From Pseudomonas sp. Irchel s3b2 (GTDB lineage Bacteria; Pseudomonadota; Gammaproteobacteria; Pseudomonadales; Pseudomonadaceae), in contig NZ_FYEB01000001.1 of assembly GCF_900187445.1 (NCBI RefSeq), positions 434,001 to 498,000 of the forward strand: DNA of 64,000 nucleotides, read 5' to 3'. The translations under genes were made by a program, and so were the position numbers. Shown piece after piece: positions 24,403 to 32,324 of the stretch (within the stretch, counting starts at the first letter, position 1; each line of letters begins with the position of its first letter). The notes beneath the pieces were generated by a model. That model saw only the letters and a program-made list of their open reading frames with translations, did no database searches and was not told where the DNA came from.

Positions 24403-25311
24403 ATGCCCCGTTCCCTTGTTTCGTTCTGGAAACGTGTCGCCACCAGCGGCACCACCGCTGATGGTCGCGAAATCCTTCCCCAGGAACTGCGTGATATCGC
24501 TGAGACCTACAGCCTCGCTAAATACACGGCGGTGATCTGGTCTGAGCACGAGCGTTGGAATGGATCCTACGGCACCGTTTTTGCGGTGCGCCTGATTGAA
24601 GAAGCGGACGACCTGGAACCCGGTCAAGTCGCATTGGAAGCCCAGCTCAAGCCCAACGACAAGCTGCTTTGCCTCAACGACCAGGGCGAAAAGCTTTTTA
24701 CCAGCATCGAAATCACCCCGAACTTCGCAAACAGCGGCAAAGCCTACTTGTCCGGCCTTGCCGTGACCGATTCGCCGGCCAGCCTGGGCACCCAGGAGCT
24801 CTACTTTTCCCGCAAAACCGGCGAGCCCGTGCATTACGCCGCGTCTGTACCTCTTGGCGTGCTGGGTGATGAGGAGCCCAAGGGCGAGATTGGCATGTTG
24901 ACCAACATGCTAACCCGCCTGTTCAAGCGCTTCGCTGTTGAAGACACCTCCACCGAAACGACCCAGACCACTCCCACCGAGAGCAAACCCCCAATGGATG
25001 AAGCTACAGCCAAGGCTTTGAAGGCCTTGATCGAACAACTCGGCCTCGTCGTCACTGGCCTTGCCGCTGTGATCGAGCCCGTGACTGTTGAAGTCACTGA
25101 CCCGGCTATCACCGAAGTCGATGACGTGAAAGCCGCTGTCGACGCCATCGTGACTGAAGCCGAAGCGGATCGTGAGTTCGCAAAAAACGGCGGCGACAGC
25201 AAGCGTCTCGATCGTATCGAAGCGCTGTTGGAAAAGGCCTTCAACACCACCACCGGTCAGCCTTTGCCGAAAACCACCGGTTCCACCGAAATCAAAAAGC
25301 GGGTGCTGTGA
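24403..25311 (+). CDS. Capsid scaffolding protein/protease (P2 gpO-type)
   Basis: A 302-residue protein of the GpO family (PF05929). The N-terminal half holds the protease-like domain (LPQELRDIAETYSLAKYTAV, GYSxx-type segment around VIWSEHERW, AYLSGLAVTDSPASLGT with the conserved Ser). The C-terminal part is an acidic helical scaffold (EVDDVKAAVDAIVTEAEADR). It guides capsid assembly and is cleaved during maturation. It is the first gene of the rightward late operon. Confidence 0.9.
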   Translation: MPRSLVSFWKRVATSGTTADGREILPQELRDIAETYSLAKYTAVIWSEHERWNGSYGTVFAVRLIEEADDLEPGQVALEAQLKPNDKLLCLNDQGEKLFTSIEITPNFANSGKAYLSGLAVTDSPASLGTQELYFSRKTGEPVHYAASVPLGVLGDEEPKGEIGMLTNMLTRLFKRFAVEDTSTETTQTTPTESKPPMDEATAKALKALIEQLGLVVTGLAAVIEPVTVEVTDPAITEVDDVKAAVDAIVTEAEADREFAKNGGDSKRLDRIEALLEKAFNTTTGQPLPKTTGSTEIKKRVL

Positions 25312-25312
25312 C

Positions 25313-26329
25313 ATGAGCCAGCAATCTTTGAGCAATCGTGCTCTGAAGCAATACGCCTCGCTGCGTGAAGCGATCGCCGAGACCTACGGTGTCGACGTGA
25401 CTCGCCAGTTCAACGTCGAACCGAGTATCGCCCAGGAACTGAACGACAAAATCACCGAGCGCGCAGACTTCCTCGAGCGCATCAACGTCGTGCCCGTGAC
25501 GGAGATCAAGGGCGAAAAGGTCATGTTGGGCGTGACCGGTCCGGTGACCAGCCGCACCAACACCAAGACCACCGACCGTGAAGCCAAAGACGTTTCCGAC
25601 CTGAACGGTTTGGGTTACGAGCTGTTCCACACGGAATCGGACGTTGGTCTGCCGTTCGCCAAGATCGACAGCTGGGCCAAGTTCCCAGACTTCGCCGATC
25701 GCTATTCGGCGGCGGTTCAGAAACAAATCGCTCTCGACCGCATCATGATTGGTTGGCATGGCGTTGCAGCTGCGCCCCAGACCAATCTGGCTACCAGCCC
25801 GATGCTGCAGGACGTGAACAAGGGTTGGCTGCAGATCGCCCGCGAGCAGATCCCGGAGCAGGTGCTCGAGGAGGGCGCAACCGCTGGGAAAATCACCCTC
25901 GGCACTGGCGGCGACTACGAAAACCTCGACGCCCTGGTGCACGACGTCAAGCAGATGATCAGTTCGGTTTTCCGTGACGGCGGCGACCTGATTGCCATTG
26001 TGGGCAGCGATCTGCTGGCCGCTGACAAGGCCAAGCTGTATTCCAACCAGGCTGGCAAACCCACCGAGAAAGAACGCATTGAAAGCGCCCAGGTCATTGC
26101 GACCTACGGCGGCCTGCCGACCTTCACCGTGCCGCATTTCCCGGTCAACGCTGTGGTCGTCACCAGCTGGGACAACCTGTCGATCTATTTCCAGGACAGC
26201 AGCTGGCGTCGTCACTTGATCGAGAACCCAAAACGCTCCCGCGTCGAGGATTACAACGGCCGTAACGAAGGCTACGTGATCGAGCAGCTGGAGAAATTCG
26301 CCGCGGCTGAAAAAGTGGAGCTCGTCTGA
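25313..26329 (+). CDS. Major capsid protein (P2 gpN-type)
   Basis: A 338-residue major head protein. Typical features are AIAETYGVDVTRQFNVEPS, DFLERINVVPVTEIKGEKV, SVFRDGGDLIAIVGSDLLA, GGLPTFTVPHFP and NLSIYFQDSSWRRHLIENPK. ATG 25313 follows the scaffold stop by one base. The longer frame upstream overlaps the scaffold gene and is not used. Its TGA overlaps the next ATG. Confidence 0.92.
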   Translation: MSQQSLSNRALKQYASLREAIAETYGVDVTRQFNVEPSIAQELNDKITERADFLERINVVPVTEIKGEKVMLGVTGPVTSRTNTKTTDREAKDVSDLNGLGYELFHTESDVGLPFAKIDSWAKFPDFADRYSAAVQKQIALDRIMIGWHGVAAAPQTNLATSPMLQDVNKGWLQIAREQIPEQVLEEGATAGKITLGTGGDYENLDALVHDVKQMISSVFRDGGDLIAIVGSDLLAADKAKLYSNQAGKPTEKERIESAQVIATYGGLPTFTVPHFPVNAVVVTSWDNLSIYFQDSSWRRHLIENPKRSRVEDYNGRNEGYVIEQLEKFAAAEKVELV

Positions 26330-27045
26330 TGAGCCTGGCACTGGCGCATAAGCGCCGCGTTCAAGCCGAAGGCCCAGCCGCCGCTGCACGCGCCGGTGCC
26401 GAGGCCGTGGTGTATTCCTCTGCCACCGCGCTTTCCAGCCCTGCCAACGGCAAAAAGCACCTGAAGCTGATGGAAGACGCCCTGGCTGTGGATCTGGAGC
26501 GCATTGGCGCGATCAACAGCCGCGAACTGCGTCAGCAGCTCAAGCGTGACGAACTGCTGCCCAAATACCTGGACTACGTGCAGCGCTACCGCGATTCCGG
26601 ATTGAGTTTTCCGAACTCGGTGGTGATGCAGGTTCTGGTCTGGTTGTTTGACACCGTGCAGTTCGAAGCGGGGTTGGACCTGGCGAACTTCGTCATGGGT
26701 CAAGGTCAGGCCATGCCCGAGCGCTTCAAGCGTGACGTGCCGACCTTCGTCGCAGATGCGGTGATCGAGTGGGCCGAAGCTGAGCAGAAGGCCGGTCGCA
26801 GCCCTGAACCTTACCTGTCCGATCTGCTGCCCCGCGTAGATGGCGAATGGCAGCTCACCGAGCAGATCCCGGCCAAGTACCACAAGTTGATTGGCATCCG
26901 TGCGATGACGACCAAGGAATGGGCAAAGGCCATCACTCACTTCGAGCGCGCCACTGAGTTGCACGCCGCTGTCGGTGTCGGCACGCGTCTGGAAGGCGCT
27001 CGCAAGGCACTGGCAAAGGAACTGGCTGAGACAGCCGCCGAATAA
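26329..27045 (+). CDS. Terminase small subunit (P2 gpM-type)
   Basis: A 238-residue protein close to the P2 M length of about 247. It begins MSLALAHKRRVQAEGPAAAA and contains YLDYVQRYRDSGLSFPNSVV and VMQVLVWLFDTVQFEAGLDL, features of the GpM endonuclease subunit family. It recognises the packaging site with the large subunit. Confidence 0.88.
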   Translation: MSLALAHKRRVQAEGPAAAARAGAEAVVYSSATALSSPANGKKHLKLMEDALAVDLERIGAINSRELRQQLKRDELLPKYLDYVQRYRDSGLSFPNSVVMQVLVWLFDTVQFEAGLDLANFVMGQGQAMPERFKRDVPTFVADAVIEWAEAEQKAGRSPEPYLSDLLPRVDGEWQLTEQIPAKYHKLIGIRAMTTKEWAKAITHFERATELHAAVGVGTRLEGARKALAKELAETAAE

Positions 27046-27144
27046 CCCGACTACCCCCCCCGGCGAGAAACTGTGGATGTGAGCCAACCATTTATGGCCC
27101 TGACCCACTGAAACAGTTTCCCGCCCCTATTCGAGTGCCCAGCA

Positions 27145-27606
27145 ATGAGCTTTTCCGGGAAACCGACCACCTTTGTGGAACAAGCGATCGAGAACGACGG
27201 CTTCTGGCCGAACCTCTCCGTGGCCGAGTTTCAGAAGGGTTACCGCCTGCCGGCGGAGTTCCTGGTGGACATGCTGGTCGCTGATCTGACCACGGCGATG
27301 ATCGAGGTCAATCAAGATCTGGCCAAACGTAAGTCTCAATGGCAGGGCGCAGGCATCACCAGCGTGGAATCTGCTGACCCTATGGTGCTGCCGGAGCGCA
27401 CATTTCACGCAGCGACGTACAAGCGCGCCGCGTATTGCCGCGCCAAAGCCAGTTTGCTGTCGCAATTCGCCTCGGTCGTTCGCCGTGAAAGCGCCGAGAA
27501 CCTGGGCAAAGAGGAACCCGAGCGTAAGGAAACCTTCCTCGAATTCAGCCAGCAGGCCGTCCGCTCGCTGCAGGGCCGTGGGCGCATTACGGCGGTGTTG
27601 CTGTGA
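27145..27606 (+). CDS. Head completion/stabilisation protein (P2 gpL-type)
   Basis: A 153-residue protein matching GpL: an N-terminal FWPNLSVAEFQKGYRLPAEF, then LVDMLVADLTTAMIEVNQDL and TYKRAAYCRAKASLLSQFAS. It closes the filled head at the portal. It follows a 99-base gap containing an AAACTGT / ACAGTTT inverted repeat and overlaps the next gene. Confidence 0.85.
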   Translation: MSFSGKPTTFVEQAIENDGFWPNLSVAEFQKGYRLPAEFLVDMLVADLTTAMIEVNQDLAKRKSQWQGAGITSVESADPMVLPERTFHAATYKRAAYCRAKASLLSQFASVVRRESAENLGKEEPERKETFLEFSQQAVRSLQGRGRITAVLL

Positions 27607-28055
27607 TCAAACTTCGCGCGCTCACCACGTACCTGATCGAACGCCGCCTGGTTGAGGCCGAGCAGCTCGACAGCTGGACCGACCAGGTGAACCTGGAACT
27701 GATCTGGAAACCTGACCTCGACGGCCTTCGCATGGGTGACATGCACTACAGCGCCACGATCGCGCTCGAGCGTTTCGCCGATCACCCCGGGCGGCTGATG
27801 GCGTTGGTGGGTAGCTGGCTTGAAACCAATGACCAGGGGCGCGACCGCGACGAACTGCCGGCGCCGAAGTTCGATATCACCATGCTCGACAGCGATCTGG
27901 CCGACGTGGACATCACCCTGGAGTTCAACGAGCCCCAGTACCTGGCAGAGGATCCCGCCGGCGAGATCGAGGCCTTCGGCAAGACGTGGGCGTTTGTCCC
28001 GTTTGACCTGTGGGTTGCCGAACACGGCGAGGTGGCGAGCAATGGCCGGCCGTAG
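27603..28055 (+). CDS. Tail completion protein (P2 gpR-type)
   Basis: A 150-residue protein of the GpR family (PF06891): LRALTTYLIERRLVEAEQLD, YSATIALERFADHPGRLMAL, then FDITMLDSDLADVDITLEFN. It forms part of the tail terminator or head-tail joining. Start and stop overlap the neighbouring genes. Confidence 0.85.
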   Translation: MIKLRALTTYLIERRLVEAEQLDSWTDQVNLELIWKPDLDGLRMGDMHYSATIALERFADHPGRLMALVGSWLETNDQGRDRDELPAPKFDITMLDSDLADVDITLEFNEPQYLAEDPAGEIEAFGKTWAFVPFDLWVAEHGEVASNGRP

Positions 28056-28725
28056 CACTTTTGAGCTCGATGCTCGGGGCTACTTGGGCATCCGTGAGCA
28101 GTTGGCATTGCTCAGCCTGCCGCCGCAACTGCGCCGGCGCCTGCTCAACAACGTCACCAAGCGCGTGCGGACGATGAGCCGTAAGCGGGCGAGAGACCAG
28201 CAGAACCTGGACGGCACGCCGTTCGAGGCGCGCAAAGGATCCGCCAAGGGAAAAAAGAAGATGGAAGCCGGCCTGGCCAAGCTGATGGTGGTCACCCGCG
28301 TGAACGCCAATGAAGCCGAATTGGGCTGGCGCAATGCCCTGACCAGTTGGGTCGCAGCTCAACAACACCACGGGGTCAGCGAGCGACGCACCGCCGCCCA
28401 GATGCGCAAGTGGAACACCGTTCCCGTCGGTCTGGCTGCCACGGAAAAGCAGGCCAAGCGCCTACGCCGGCTGGGCTTCAAGGTCCGTCAACAAGGCAAA
28501 AAGAGTCTCACGCGCCCGTCAGTGGCCTGGATTCAAGAGCACGTGAACTACGCCAAAGCGGGGCTGCTGATTCGCATCTTGGATGACGAGAAGGCCGAGA
28601 GCAGCGGCGCGCAAAGCTGGGAAATCACCTTGCCCAAGCGCCAGTTCATCGGCGTCAGCACCGAACGAGACACTGGCTTGCTGCTGAACCAGGTACTCCA
28701 ACAAATCCTTAATTCTCCCCGCTAA
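28042..28725 (+). CDS. Virion morphogenesis/tail completion protein (P2 gpS-type)
   Basis: A 227-residue, strongly basic protein resembling phage virion morphogenesis protein S (PF05069): LPPQLRRRLLNNVTKRVRTM, the basic RKGSAKGKKKMEAGLAKLMV, and WEITLPKRQFIGVSTERD near the end. ATG 28042 overlaps the end of the preceding gene. It is longer than P2 S (about 150), with the extra length in the middle. Confidence 0.8.
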   Translation: MAGRSTFELDARGYLGIREQLALLSLPPQLRRRLLNNVTKRVRTMSRKRARDQQNLDGTPFEARKGSAKGKKKMEAGLAKLMVVTRVNANEAELGWRNALTSWVAAQQHHGVSERRTAAQMRKWNTVPVGLAATEKQAKRLRRLGFKVRQQGKKSLTRPSVAWIQEHVNYAKAGLLIRILDDEKAESSGAQSWEITLPKRQFIGVSTERDTGLLLNQVLQQILNSPR

Positions 28726-28736
28726 CGAGGCACTGC

Positions 28737-29852
28737 ATGGCACTCGGCAAAGTCAGCGTAAACAATCTCAATCTGGGCCAGGGTGCCGTGACTGAGATCG
28801 AACGCTATTTCCTTTTCATTGGCCCCGGTGCGAAGAGCATCGGCCAGCTGATCCCTTTGAACACTGACAGCGACCTGGACAGCGCACTGGGCATCCCGGC
28901 TAGTGATCTGAAAACCCAGATCACTGCCGCCCAGCTGAACGGCGGCGATCGCTGGGCTTGCCTGGCCGCTCCGATCGCGGCGGATGGTGATTGGTCTGAA
29001 GCGCTCGAAAACGCGCAGCAGCAAGGTTTCTCGGTTGAGTCAGTGGTGATTACCAAACCGGTGACAGCTGGCGCAGAGCTGTCGGCCATGCATGACGCAG
29101 CTATTTCGCTGAACAGCGTCTACGGCCGTCGGGCTTTCGTGATGGCGGCGAGTGCGGGCATTACTGTGCTGCAGGCTTGGGACCAGTACCTGCTCGAGCA
29201 GCGGGCAATCACCGCCGATCTGGCGGCGCCCCGTGTCCTGGTCGTGCCTCAGTTGCACGGCAATGACCTTGGCGTGCTGGCCGGCCGCTTGGCGAACGCC
29301 GCTGTGAGCATTGCTGACAGCCCCATGCGTGTGGCGTCCGGCGCCCTGTTGGGTCTGGGCACCGTTCCCGTCGACGTCGAAGGTGTGCCGCTGCCATCGG
29401 CGATCCGTGCCGAGCTCGACAAAGCGCGATTCTCCGTTTCGCAGACCTATCCGGACTACCCGGGCGTGTACTGGGGTGACGGCAACATGCTCGATGCGCC
29501 AGCGAGTGATTTCCAGGTGGTCGAGTACTTGCGCCTGGCTGACAAAGCCGCTCGCCAGGTGCGCCCGCTGCTGATTCGCCGCGTTGCCGATCGCCGGCTC
29601 AACAACACCCCCAACAGCATGGCAGCCGCTATCAGCGCGCTGATGAAGCCACTGCGCCTGATGGCGAAGTCCGCCGCGTTCGCCGGCCAGGTGTTCCCCG
29701 GTGAGATCGAGGCGCCCAAAGACGGCGACATCGTTCTGGTGTGGCTCAGCAAAACCAAGGTCGAGATCTACATCAAAATCCGGCCGCTCAACTGCCCGAA
29801 AGACCTGACGGCAAACATCGCCCTCGACCTTTCCAACGACGATTCGGAGTAA
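28737..29852 (+). CDS. Contractile tail sheath protein (DUF2586 type)
   Basis: A 371-residue protein in the sheath position, with features of the DUF2586 family: GKVSVNNLNLGQGAVTEIER, SIGQLIPLNTDSDLDSALG, and a C-terminal region with RPLLIRRVADRRLNNTPNSM. It is not recognisably P2 FI by motif. This family typifies sheath proteins of VHML/VP882-like phages. A contractile (myovirus) tail is inferred from position with the tube gene next. Confidence 0.8.
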   Translation: MALGKVSVNNLNLGQGAVTEIERYFLFIGPGAKSIGQLIPLNTDSDLDSALGIPASDLKTQITAAQLNGGDRWACLAAPIAADGDWSEALENAQQQGFSVESVVITKPVTAGAELSAMHDAAISLNSVYGRRAFVMAASAGITVLQAWDQYLLEQRAITADLAAPRVLVVPQLHGNDLGVLAGRLANAAVSIADSPMRVASGALLGLGTVPVDVEGVPLPSAIRAELDKARFSVSQTYPDYPGVYWGDGNMLDAPASDFQVVEYLRLADKAARQVRPLLIRRVADRRLNNTPNSMAAAISALMKPLRLMAKSAAFAGQVFPGEIEAPKDGDIVLVWLSKTKVEIYIKIRPLNCPKDLTANIALDLSNDDSE

Positions 29853-29858
29853 GCCCCT

Positions 29859-30308
29859 ATGTCACGTATTGGCGGCAAGAACTTCGACGTGAACCTGGGC
29901 GATCTGCTGGTTCACGTCGAAAACTGCACCCTCGATGTCACGGACAACACCGCCGTGGCACAGAGCAAGGGCGTTCCCAACGGGCACGTCGACGGCGACG
30001 TCTCGGCCAGCGGGGAAATGGAATTCGACACCAGTAACTTCAACCTGTTGATCGAGGCTGCACGCACAGCGGGCAGCTTTCGCGAGCTCGAACCATTCGA
30101 CATCGTTTTCTTTGCCAAGGCCGGCGACGAGGAACTGCGCGTCGAGGCGTTCGCTTGCAAGTTGAAGGTCTCCAGCCTGTTGGGTGTGGACCCCAAAGGC
30201 GGCGAGAAATCCAAGCACAAGGTGCCGTTTGACGTCACCAGCCCGGACTTCATCCGCATCAACGGCGTGCCTTACCTGGCTGCCGCTGAGATCGAGGGGC
30301 TGCGCTGA
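29859..30308 (+). CDS. Tail tube protein (DUF2597 type)
   Basis: A 149-residue protein beginning MSRIGGKNFDVNLGDLLVHV, with NGHVDGDVSASGEMEFDTSN and GEKSKHKVPFDVTSPDFIRI, features of the DUF2597 tail tube-like family. It follows the sheath gene by six bases, the usual sheath-tube order. It forms the inner conduit for DNA. Confidence 0.8.
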   Translation: MSRIGGKNFDVNLGDLLVHVENCTLDVTDNTAVAQSKGVPNGHVDGDVSASGEMEFDTSNFNLLIEAARTAGSFRELEPFDIVFFAKAGDEELRVEAFACKLKVSSLLGVDPKGGEKSKHKVPFDVTSPDFIRINGVPYLAAAEIEGLR

Positions 30309-30517
30309 TGGGGGACTGGCTTGATAACGCCAAAGCGATCGAGGAGCTGGAGCGTGAGCGTTCGATCGCTGCCCAGCTGGCCCAACCGCGGCCGGCGGGG
30401 CCGAGCCGGACCCACTGCAAAACCTGCGACGACGAGATCCCAGCTGCGCGCCAGGCGTTGGGCGGGATCATCCGCTGCACGCCATGCCAGACGACCTTCG
30501 AGAAAGGAAAACGCTGA
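30308..30517 (+). CDS. TraR/DksA-type zinc-finger protein
   Basis: A 69-residue protein with a helical N-terminus (MGDWLDNAKAIEELERERSI) and a Cys4 zinc finger (HCKTCDDEIP...IIRCTPCQTTFE), typical of phage TraR/DksA homologues. These can bind in the secondary channel of RNA polymerase. It lies between tail tube and lysis genes, as in several P2-related phages, overlapping both neighbours. Confidence 0.85.
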   Translation: MGDWLDNAKAIEELERERSIAAQLAQPRPAGPSRTHCKTCDDEIPAARQALGGIIRCTPCQTTFEKGKR

Positions 30518-30846
30518 TGAGCACGACTCTGCAGCAGCCCCTAACCGATCCAGGCGTAGACACCTCCCGCCAGGGCAGGATCGAGCGCGATGTGATGTTG
30601 ATCCAGTACCGCCTGACGGCTATGGAAAACCGGCATGAGTCGGTGCCGATCCGCGTCACCAAGCTCGAGCAGCAGTTCGAGCATATGTCGGGACAGCTGT
30701 CTCAGCTCAACGAAGGCCAGCAGAAACTGACCGTCGTTGTGTCCGATATTGGCAAGAAAATCACCTGGGCGTTGGCGATTGCCAGCACCCTCTGGGCGAT
30801 TTTGCAGATGATCGGCCCGACCCTGCTGCGGGCATTCCTGCCATGA
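30517..30846 (+). CDS. Small membrane-anchored protein, possible holin or lysis accessory
   Basis: A 109-residue protein with a coiled-coil-like middle (VTKLEQQFEHMSGQLSQLNE) and one C-terminal membrane segment (ITWALAIASTLWAILQMIG). It immediately precedes the endolysin gene, so a lysis role is likely. A single C-terminal membrane helix is unusual for a classical holin; with a SAR endolysin it may serve as a pinholin or accessory. ATG 30517 overlaps the previous stop. Confidence 0.6.
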   Translation: MSTTLQQPLTDPGVDTSRQGRIERDVMLIQYRLTAMENRHESVPIRVTKLEQQFEHMSGQLSQLNEGQQKLTVVVSDIGKKITWALAIASTLWAILQMIGPTLLRAFLP

Positions 30847-31370
30847 GCCTGCGAAACAAGATCATCGCCGGGATCCTTGTCCTGGGCAGCGGCACGGTCA
30901 TGGGCTTCTTGGGCACGTGGGAAGGCGAAGGCCAGAATACGGTCTACCCCGACAAGCTGGCTCGAGGCCTGCCCACTGTATGCAAGGGGATCACCCGCCA
31001 TACCAGCCCTTATCCGGTCGTGATCGGCGACTTCTGGTCAGACGCTCGCTGTCACCAGGTGGAGCAGCTGGTGGTCGAGAAAGGCCAACTGGCTCTGGCT
31101 GACTGCCTGACGAATCAGGCGATCGGGCAAAACACCTTCGACGCCCTGACCAGCCATGGCCACAACTTCGGCATGCCGACCACGTGCGCCAGTCGGGCCG
31201 TGGGCCTGATCAACACCGGCCGCATCACTGACGGTTGCAAGGCATTGGCCTGGGCCCCGGATGGAAAAACGCCGGTGTGGGCCTACGTCACCGATGGCCA
31301 GGGCCGCAAACAGTTCGTTCGAGGCCTGCATGCTCGGCGCGTGGCGGAAGCGGAGCTGTGCGCCCGATGA
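30843..31370 (+). CDS. SAR-type endolysin, glycoside hydrolase family 24 lysozyme
   Basis: A 175-residue lysozyme. An N-terminal Gly-rich, weakly hydrophobic segment (IIAGILVLGSGTVMGFLG) looks like a signal-arrest-release anchor. Catalytic-region residues are in WEGEGQNTVYPDKLARGLPT (Glu27, Asp37) with Thr in LPTVCKGITRHT. Several Cys residues could control activation by disulfide exchange. It cleaves peptidoglycan in the periplasm at the end of infection. It overlaps both neighbours by four bases. Confidence 0.85.
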   Translation: MSLRNKIIAGILVLGSGTVMGFLGTWEGEGQNTVYPDKLARGLPTVCKGITRHTSPYPVVIGDFWSDARCHQVEQLVVEKGQLALADCLTNQAIGQNTFDALTSHGHNFGMPTTCASRAVGLINTGRITDGCKALAWAPDGKTPVWAYVTDGQGRKQFVRGLHARRVAEAELCAR

Positions 31371-31834
31371 CTATCTCGCCACTGCGCCTTGCCGCGTTTC
31401 TCCTGCTGTCGGCCCTGCTGGTGTGGGTTGCTTTTGACCGGGTGACCGACCGGCTCGGCACCATTCAACGCGAACGCGACAGCGCTCAGTTTGAACTCAT
31501 AGGCCTGCGCGAAGCAGCCCGAATCAGCGGCGAGATGTTGGCCGCACGCGATGAGATCGATTTTCAACGTACTCAGGAGCTGAGCCATGCGCTCAATCAA
31601 AACGATGAGTTGCGCCGCGCTGTTGACGATGGCCATCAGCGGCTGCGCATCAAAGCTACCTGCAGCAGCCCCAAGCCCGATCAGACCGGCGCCGGCGGCG
31701 TGGCTGATGCAGGAACCGCCGAACTCGCAGCAGACGCTCGACCGGATTATTTCACCCTCAGAGATCAGATCGCCCTCAGCCGGCAAATGATCCTGGGTCT
31801 GCAGGACCACGTGCGCCGGATCTGCCTGCGCTGA
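31367..31834 (+). CDS. Rz-type inner-membrane spanin
   Basis: A 155-residue protein with an N-terminal membrane anchor (LRLAAFLLLSALLVWVAFDR) followed by a long helical periplasmic domain (TIQRERDSAQFELIGLREAA). This is the i-spanin plan of the Rz family (PF03245). ATG 31367 overlaps the endolysin stop (ATGA). A complete Rz1 gene is nested within it in another frame. Together they fuse inner and outer membranes. Confidence 0.85.
   Translation: MTISPLRLAAFLLLSALLVWVAFDRVTDRLGTIQRERDSAQFELIGLREAARISGEMLAARDEIDFQRTQELSHALNQNDELRRAVDDGHQRLRIKATCSSPKPDQTGAGGVADAGTAELAADARPDYFTLRDQIALSRQMILGLQDHVRRICLR
31587..31790 (+). CDS. Rz1-type outer-membrane lipoprotein spanin, nested in Rz
   Basis: A 67-residue lipoprotein wholly inside the Rz gene in a different frame. 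The signal MSCAALLTMAISGC ends with a lipobox Cys, and the mature part is short and Pro/Ala-rich (KLPAAAPSPIRPAPAAW). This matches the o-spanin of nested Rz/Rz1 pairs. It should be anchored in the outer membrane and bind Rz across the periplasm. Confidence 0.85.
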   Translation: MRSIKTMSCAALLTMAISGCASKLPAAAPSPIRPAPAAWLMQEPPNSQQTLDRIISPSEIRSPSAGK

Positions 31835-31866
31835 CCGTCACCCTTCAATCTAAATGGAACAACAAG

Positions 31867-32154
31867 ATGACCGAGAAACGCGAAATCACCCTGGAAGTCG
31901 GCGACAAAGAATTCACCTTCTCGCTGACCCCACAGGACGTGACCAAGTACTTCAACGCCATGACGGCCAACAACAAGGTGTCGCCGTCGCACAACCTGCT
32001 GGTCAACACCGTCGACCAGCAGGAGCGGGCCACGCTGAAGTCCCTGCTGGTCAACCCGGTGATGGTCATGCAACTGGCCGGTGCGCTGCTCGAGGAGTAC
32101 GCGCCGGACGTTGAAATCATCGTAAAAAAGCCCTCGAACACGCTGAGCGACTGA
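31867..32154 (+). CDS. Tail assembly chaperone (upstream, unshifted product)
   Basis: A 95-residue protein (MTEKREITLEVGDKEFTFSL, TPQDVTKYFNAMTANNKVSP, LLVNPVMVMQLAGALLEEYA) of the putative phage tail assembly chaperone type, just before the tape measure gene. It corresponds to P2 gpE or lambda gpG. The slippery heptamer A_AAA_AAG lies 24 bases before its stop, allowing a -1 shift into a frame that is open to 32318. Confidence 0.8.
   Translation: MTEKREITLEVGDKEFTFSLTPQDVTKYFNAMTANNKVSPSHNLLVNTVDQQERATLKSLLVNPVMVMQLAGALLEEYAPDVEIIVKKPSNTLSD
32124..32130 (+). promoter_or_regulatory. Candidate programmed -1 frameshift site A_AAA_AAG
   Basis: In the chaperone frame the codons are GTA AAA AAG, giving the heptamer A_AAA_AAG, the same one used by Escherichia coli dnaX. 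After a -1 slip the frame is open for a further 62 codons. Position just before the tape measure gene matches the frameshifted chaperones of contractile and long-tailed phages. A clear downstream stem was not identified by eye. Confidence 0.75.
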
Positions 32155-32318
32155 GCGAAGACGGTTTGGGCCAACTGATGGCCCTGACCAACCGCTGGCT
32201 GCCCGGGGCCGAGCCCTCGATCGAGAATATGGGCACGGCCAAGTGGCTGGAAGACGAACACTGGAAACGCATGGAAATCGCCGTGGCTAACGGCATCGCC
32301 CATGCACTGAACGGATAA
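32130..32318 (+). CDS. -1 frame extension of the tail chaperone (DUF6890-like); also an independent short ORF from ATG 32178
   Basis: Read in the -1 phase from the slippery site, this encodes ALEHAERLSEDGLGQL, then MALTNRWLPGAEPSIENMGT, then AKWLEDEHWKRMEIAVANGI and AHALNG. The total fusion would be about 150 residues. The part from ATG 32178 (46 residues) resembles small DUF6890-type proteins often annotated separately. No good ribosome site precedes that ATG, so expression mainly by frameshifting is favoured. It ends six bases before the tape measure gene. Confidence 0.65.
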   Translation, partial: ALEHAERLSEDGLGQLMALTNRWLPGAEPSIENMGTAKWLEDEHWKRMEIAVANGIAHALNG

Positions 32319-32324
32319 ATACAC

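Noticed and set aside
25292..26389. 365-codon leftward open frame opposite the capsid gene
   Set aside because: It mirrors the capsid codons, has no family motifs and no ribosome site; it is a high-GC antisense shadow.
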